Shown here piece by piece: positions 11,983 through 12,578 of a stretch of DNA of 12,578 nt. The stretch is from Methanomassiliicoccales archaeon PtaU1.Bin030 (GTDB lineage: Archaea; Thermoplasmatota; Thermoplasmata; Methanomassiliicoccales; Methanomassiliicoccaceae): assembly GCA_002067635.1 (NCBI GenBank), contig MVRB01000089.1, forward strand, positions 1-12,578. Reading direction: 5' to 3'. Below the pieces are notes generated by a model. That model worked only from the letters and a program-made list of their open reading frames with translations, was not told where the DNA came from and searched no databases. Position 1 is the stretch's first letter. Each line of letters opens with the position of its first letter. The position numbers and the translations under genes are program-made.

Positions 11983-12578
11983 ATGACCAAGAACCAGGAG
12001 ACAGCGCCCGCGGTCGAGGCAGAAGAGAAGAAGACCGTCAAGGGCAAGAACATGTACCATTTTATCGCCGAGGCCTGGAACCGCCCCTCAGACACCTATG
12101 TCAAGGACCTGCAGTGGGAGAGGCTCATCGAATGGCGCCGGGAAGAGAACTACGTAAAGCTGGACCACCCTACCCGGCTGGACCGCGCCCGCAAGCTCGG
12201 CTTCAAGGCCAAGCAGGGGATAATCGTCGTTCGGGGCCGGGTCCGCAAGGGCTCCCTAAGGCGCCACCAGATCCGCAAGGGCCGCCGTGCAAAGCGCCGC
12301 GGTATCAACAAGATCACCATGGGCAAGAGCCTCCAGAGGATCGCTGAGGAGCGTGCCGCCAAGAAGTACCCCAACATGGAGGTGCTCAACTCATACTGGG
12401 TGGGAATGGACGGCCAGCACGAGTGGTTCGAGATCATCATGGTCGACCCACACCACCCCGTCATCAAGGCGGACAAGACCATCAACTGGATATGCTCGTC
12501 AAAGCAGAAGAAGCGCGTCTACCGTGGCCTCACCGCCGCCGGAAAGGCCGGCCGCGGCCTGAAGTGGAAGGGCAAGGG
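11983..12578 (+). CDS. rpl15e: Large-subunit ribosomal protein eL15, 3' end cut by window
   Basis: This is ribosomal protein eL15 (L15e), an rRNA-binding component of the archaeal 50S subunit. The frame is open from the ATG at 11983 to the window edge, giving 198 complete residues. Family blocks are MYHFIAEAWNRP, YVKDLQWERLIEWRRE, PTRLDRARKLGFKAKQG, SLQRIAEERAAKKYPNMEVL, NSYWVG and VDPHHPVIKADKTINWI. The usual protein starts at the residue equivalent to M24 here. The 23 preceding residues (MTKNQETAPAVEAEEKK...) are a charged, low-complexity extension, supported by the GGTGAT before the ATG. The lysine/glycine-rich C-terminus is probably nearly complete. The gene has its own promoter and a structured leader. 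Confidence 0.95.
   Translation, partial: MTKNQETAPAVEAEEKKTVKGKNMYHFIAEAWNRPSDTYVKDLQWERLIEWRREENYVKLDHPTRLDRARKLGFKAKQGIIVVRGRVRKGSLRRHQIRKGRRAKRRGINKITMGKSLQRIAEERAAKKYPNMEVLNSYWVGMDGQHEWFEIIMVDPHHPVIKADKTINWICSSKQKKRVYRGLTAAGKAGRGLKWKGK

Noticed and set aside
11905..11985. Box C/D guide RNA in the eL15 leader
   Set aside because: There are loose matches (ATGATAT, CTGA), but no proper C box RUGAUGA with a matching terminal D box; the CTGA falls in a hairpin loop. Hairpin leader is the better reading.
1..12578. CRISPR array, insertion sequence, toxin-antitoxin or phage defence system
   Set aside because: No spaced repeats, transposase, terminal repeats or defence domains were seen; the window is mainly housekeeping genes.

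Overview
This is chromosomal DNA from an archaeon. The genes are archaeal/eukaryotic-type information-processing genes (aIF1A, Rio1 kinase, a Dim2-like KH protein, Pus10, eL21, Rpo4, DUF655, KsgA/Dim1, a family B DNA polymerase and eL15). Ribosome binding sites match the archaeal 16S anti-Shine-Dalgarno (GGAGG, GGTGAT), and TATA-like boxes stand before several genes. The high G+C content and G/C-ending codons, with gene content typical of Thermoplasmata-type Euryarchaeota, suggest a relative of Methanomassiliicoccales. That placement is an inference from style, not from a search.

Layout. Positions 1-518 hold the 3' part of a DUF2148 ferredoxin-domain gene, followed by a GC-rich hairpin. Positions 701-2350 hold a tight cluster aIF1A - rio1 - KH (Dim2/Pno1-like), with rio1 and the KH gene overlapping by ATGA. 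It continues co-directionally through pus10, rpl21e, rpoF (Rpo4), DUF655 and ksgA (2429-5813). Positions 5814-7360 are an accessory pocket: two small unrecognised proteins on the plus strand and a GNAT acetyltransferase on the minus strand. From 7655 an archaeal Ygr210-type TGS-domain GTPase and the family B DNA polymerase form a two-gene unit ending at a T-tract. A small unrecognised gene follows (11478-11819), then the eL15 gene, which runs off the right edge.

How the genes fit together. Most act on the ribosome. aIF1A starts translation; Rio1, the Dim2-like KH protein and KsgA/Dim1 are small-subunit maturation factors; Pus10 modifies tRNA; eL21 and eL15 are large-subunit proteins. Rpo4 is the RNA polymerase stalk subunit, linking this cluster to transcription. 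PolB is a replicative or repair polymerase.

I find no CRISPR array, insertion sequence, tRNA, rRNA or phage gene. The most interesting non-coding signal is the roughly 85-nt leader of the eL15 gene. A TATA-like box is followed by three consecutive perfect stem-loops and then a GGTGAT ribosome binding site; the first stem also has a mutually exclusive partner. This looks like a structured regulatory leader, possibly for ribosomal-protein autoregulation. A second candidate is an inverted repeat directly abutting a TATA-like box in front of aIF1A.
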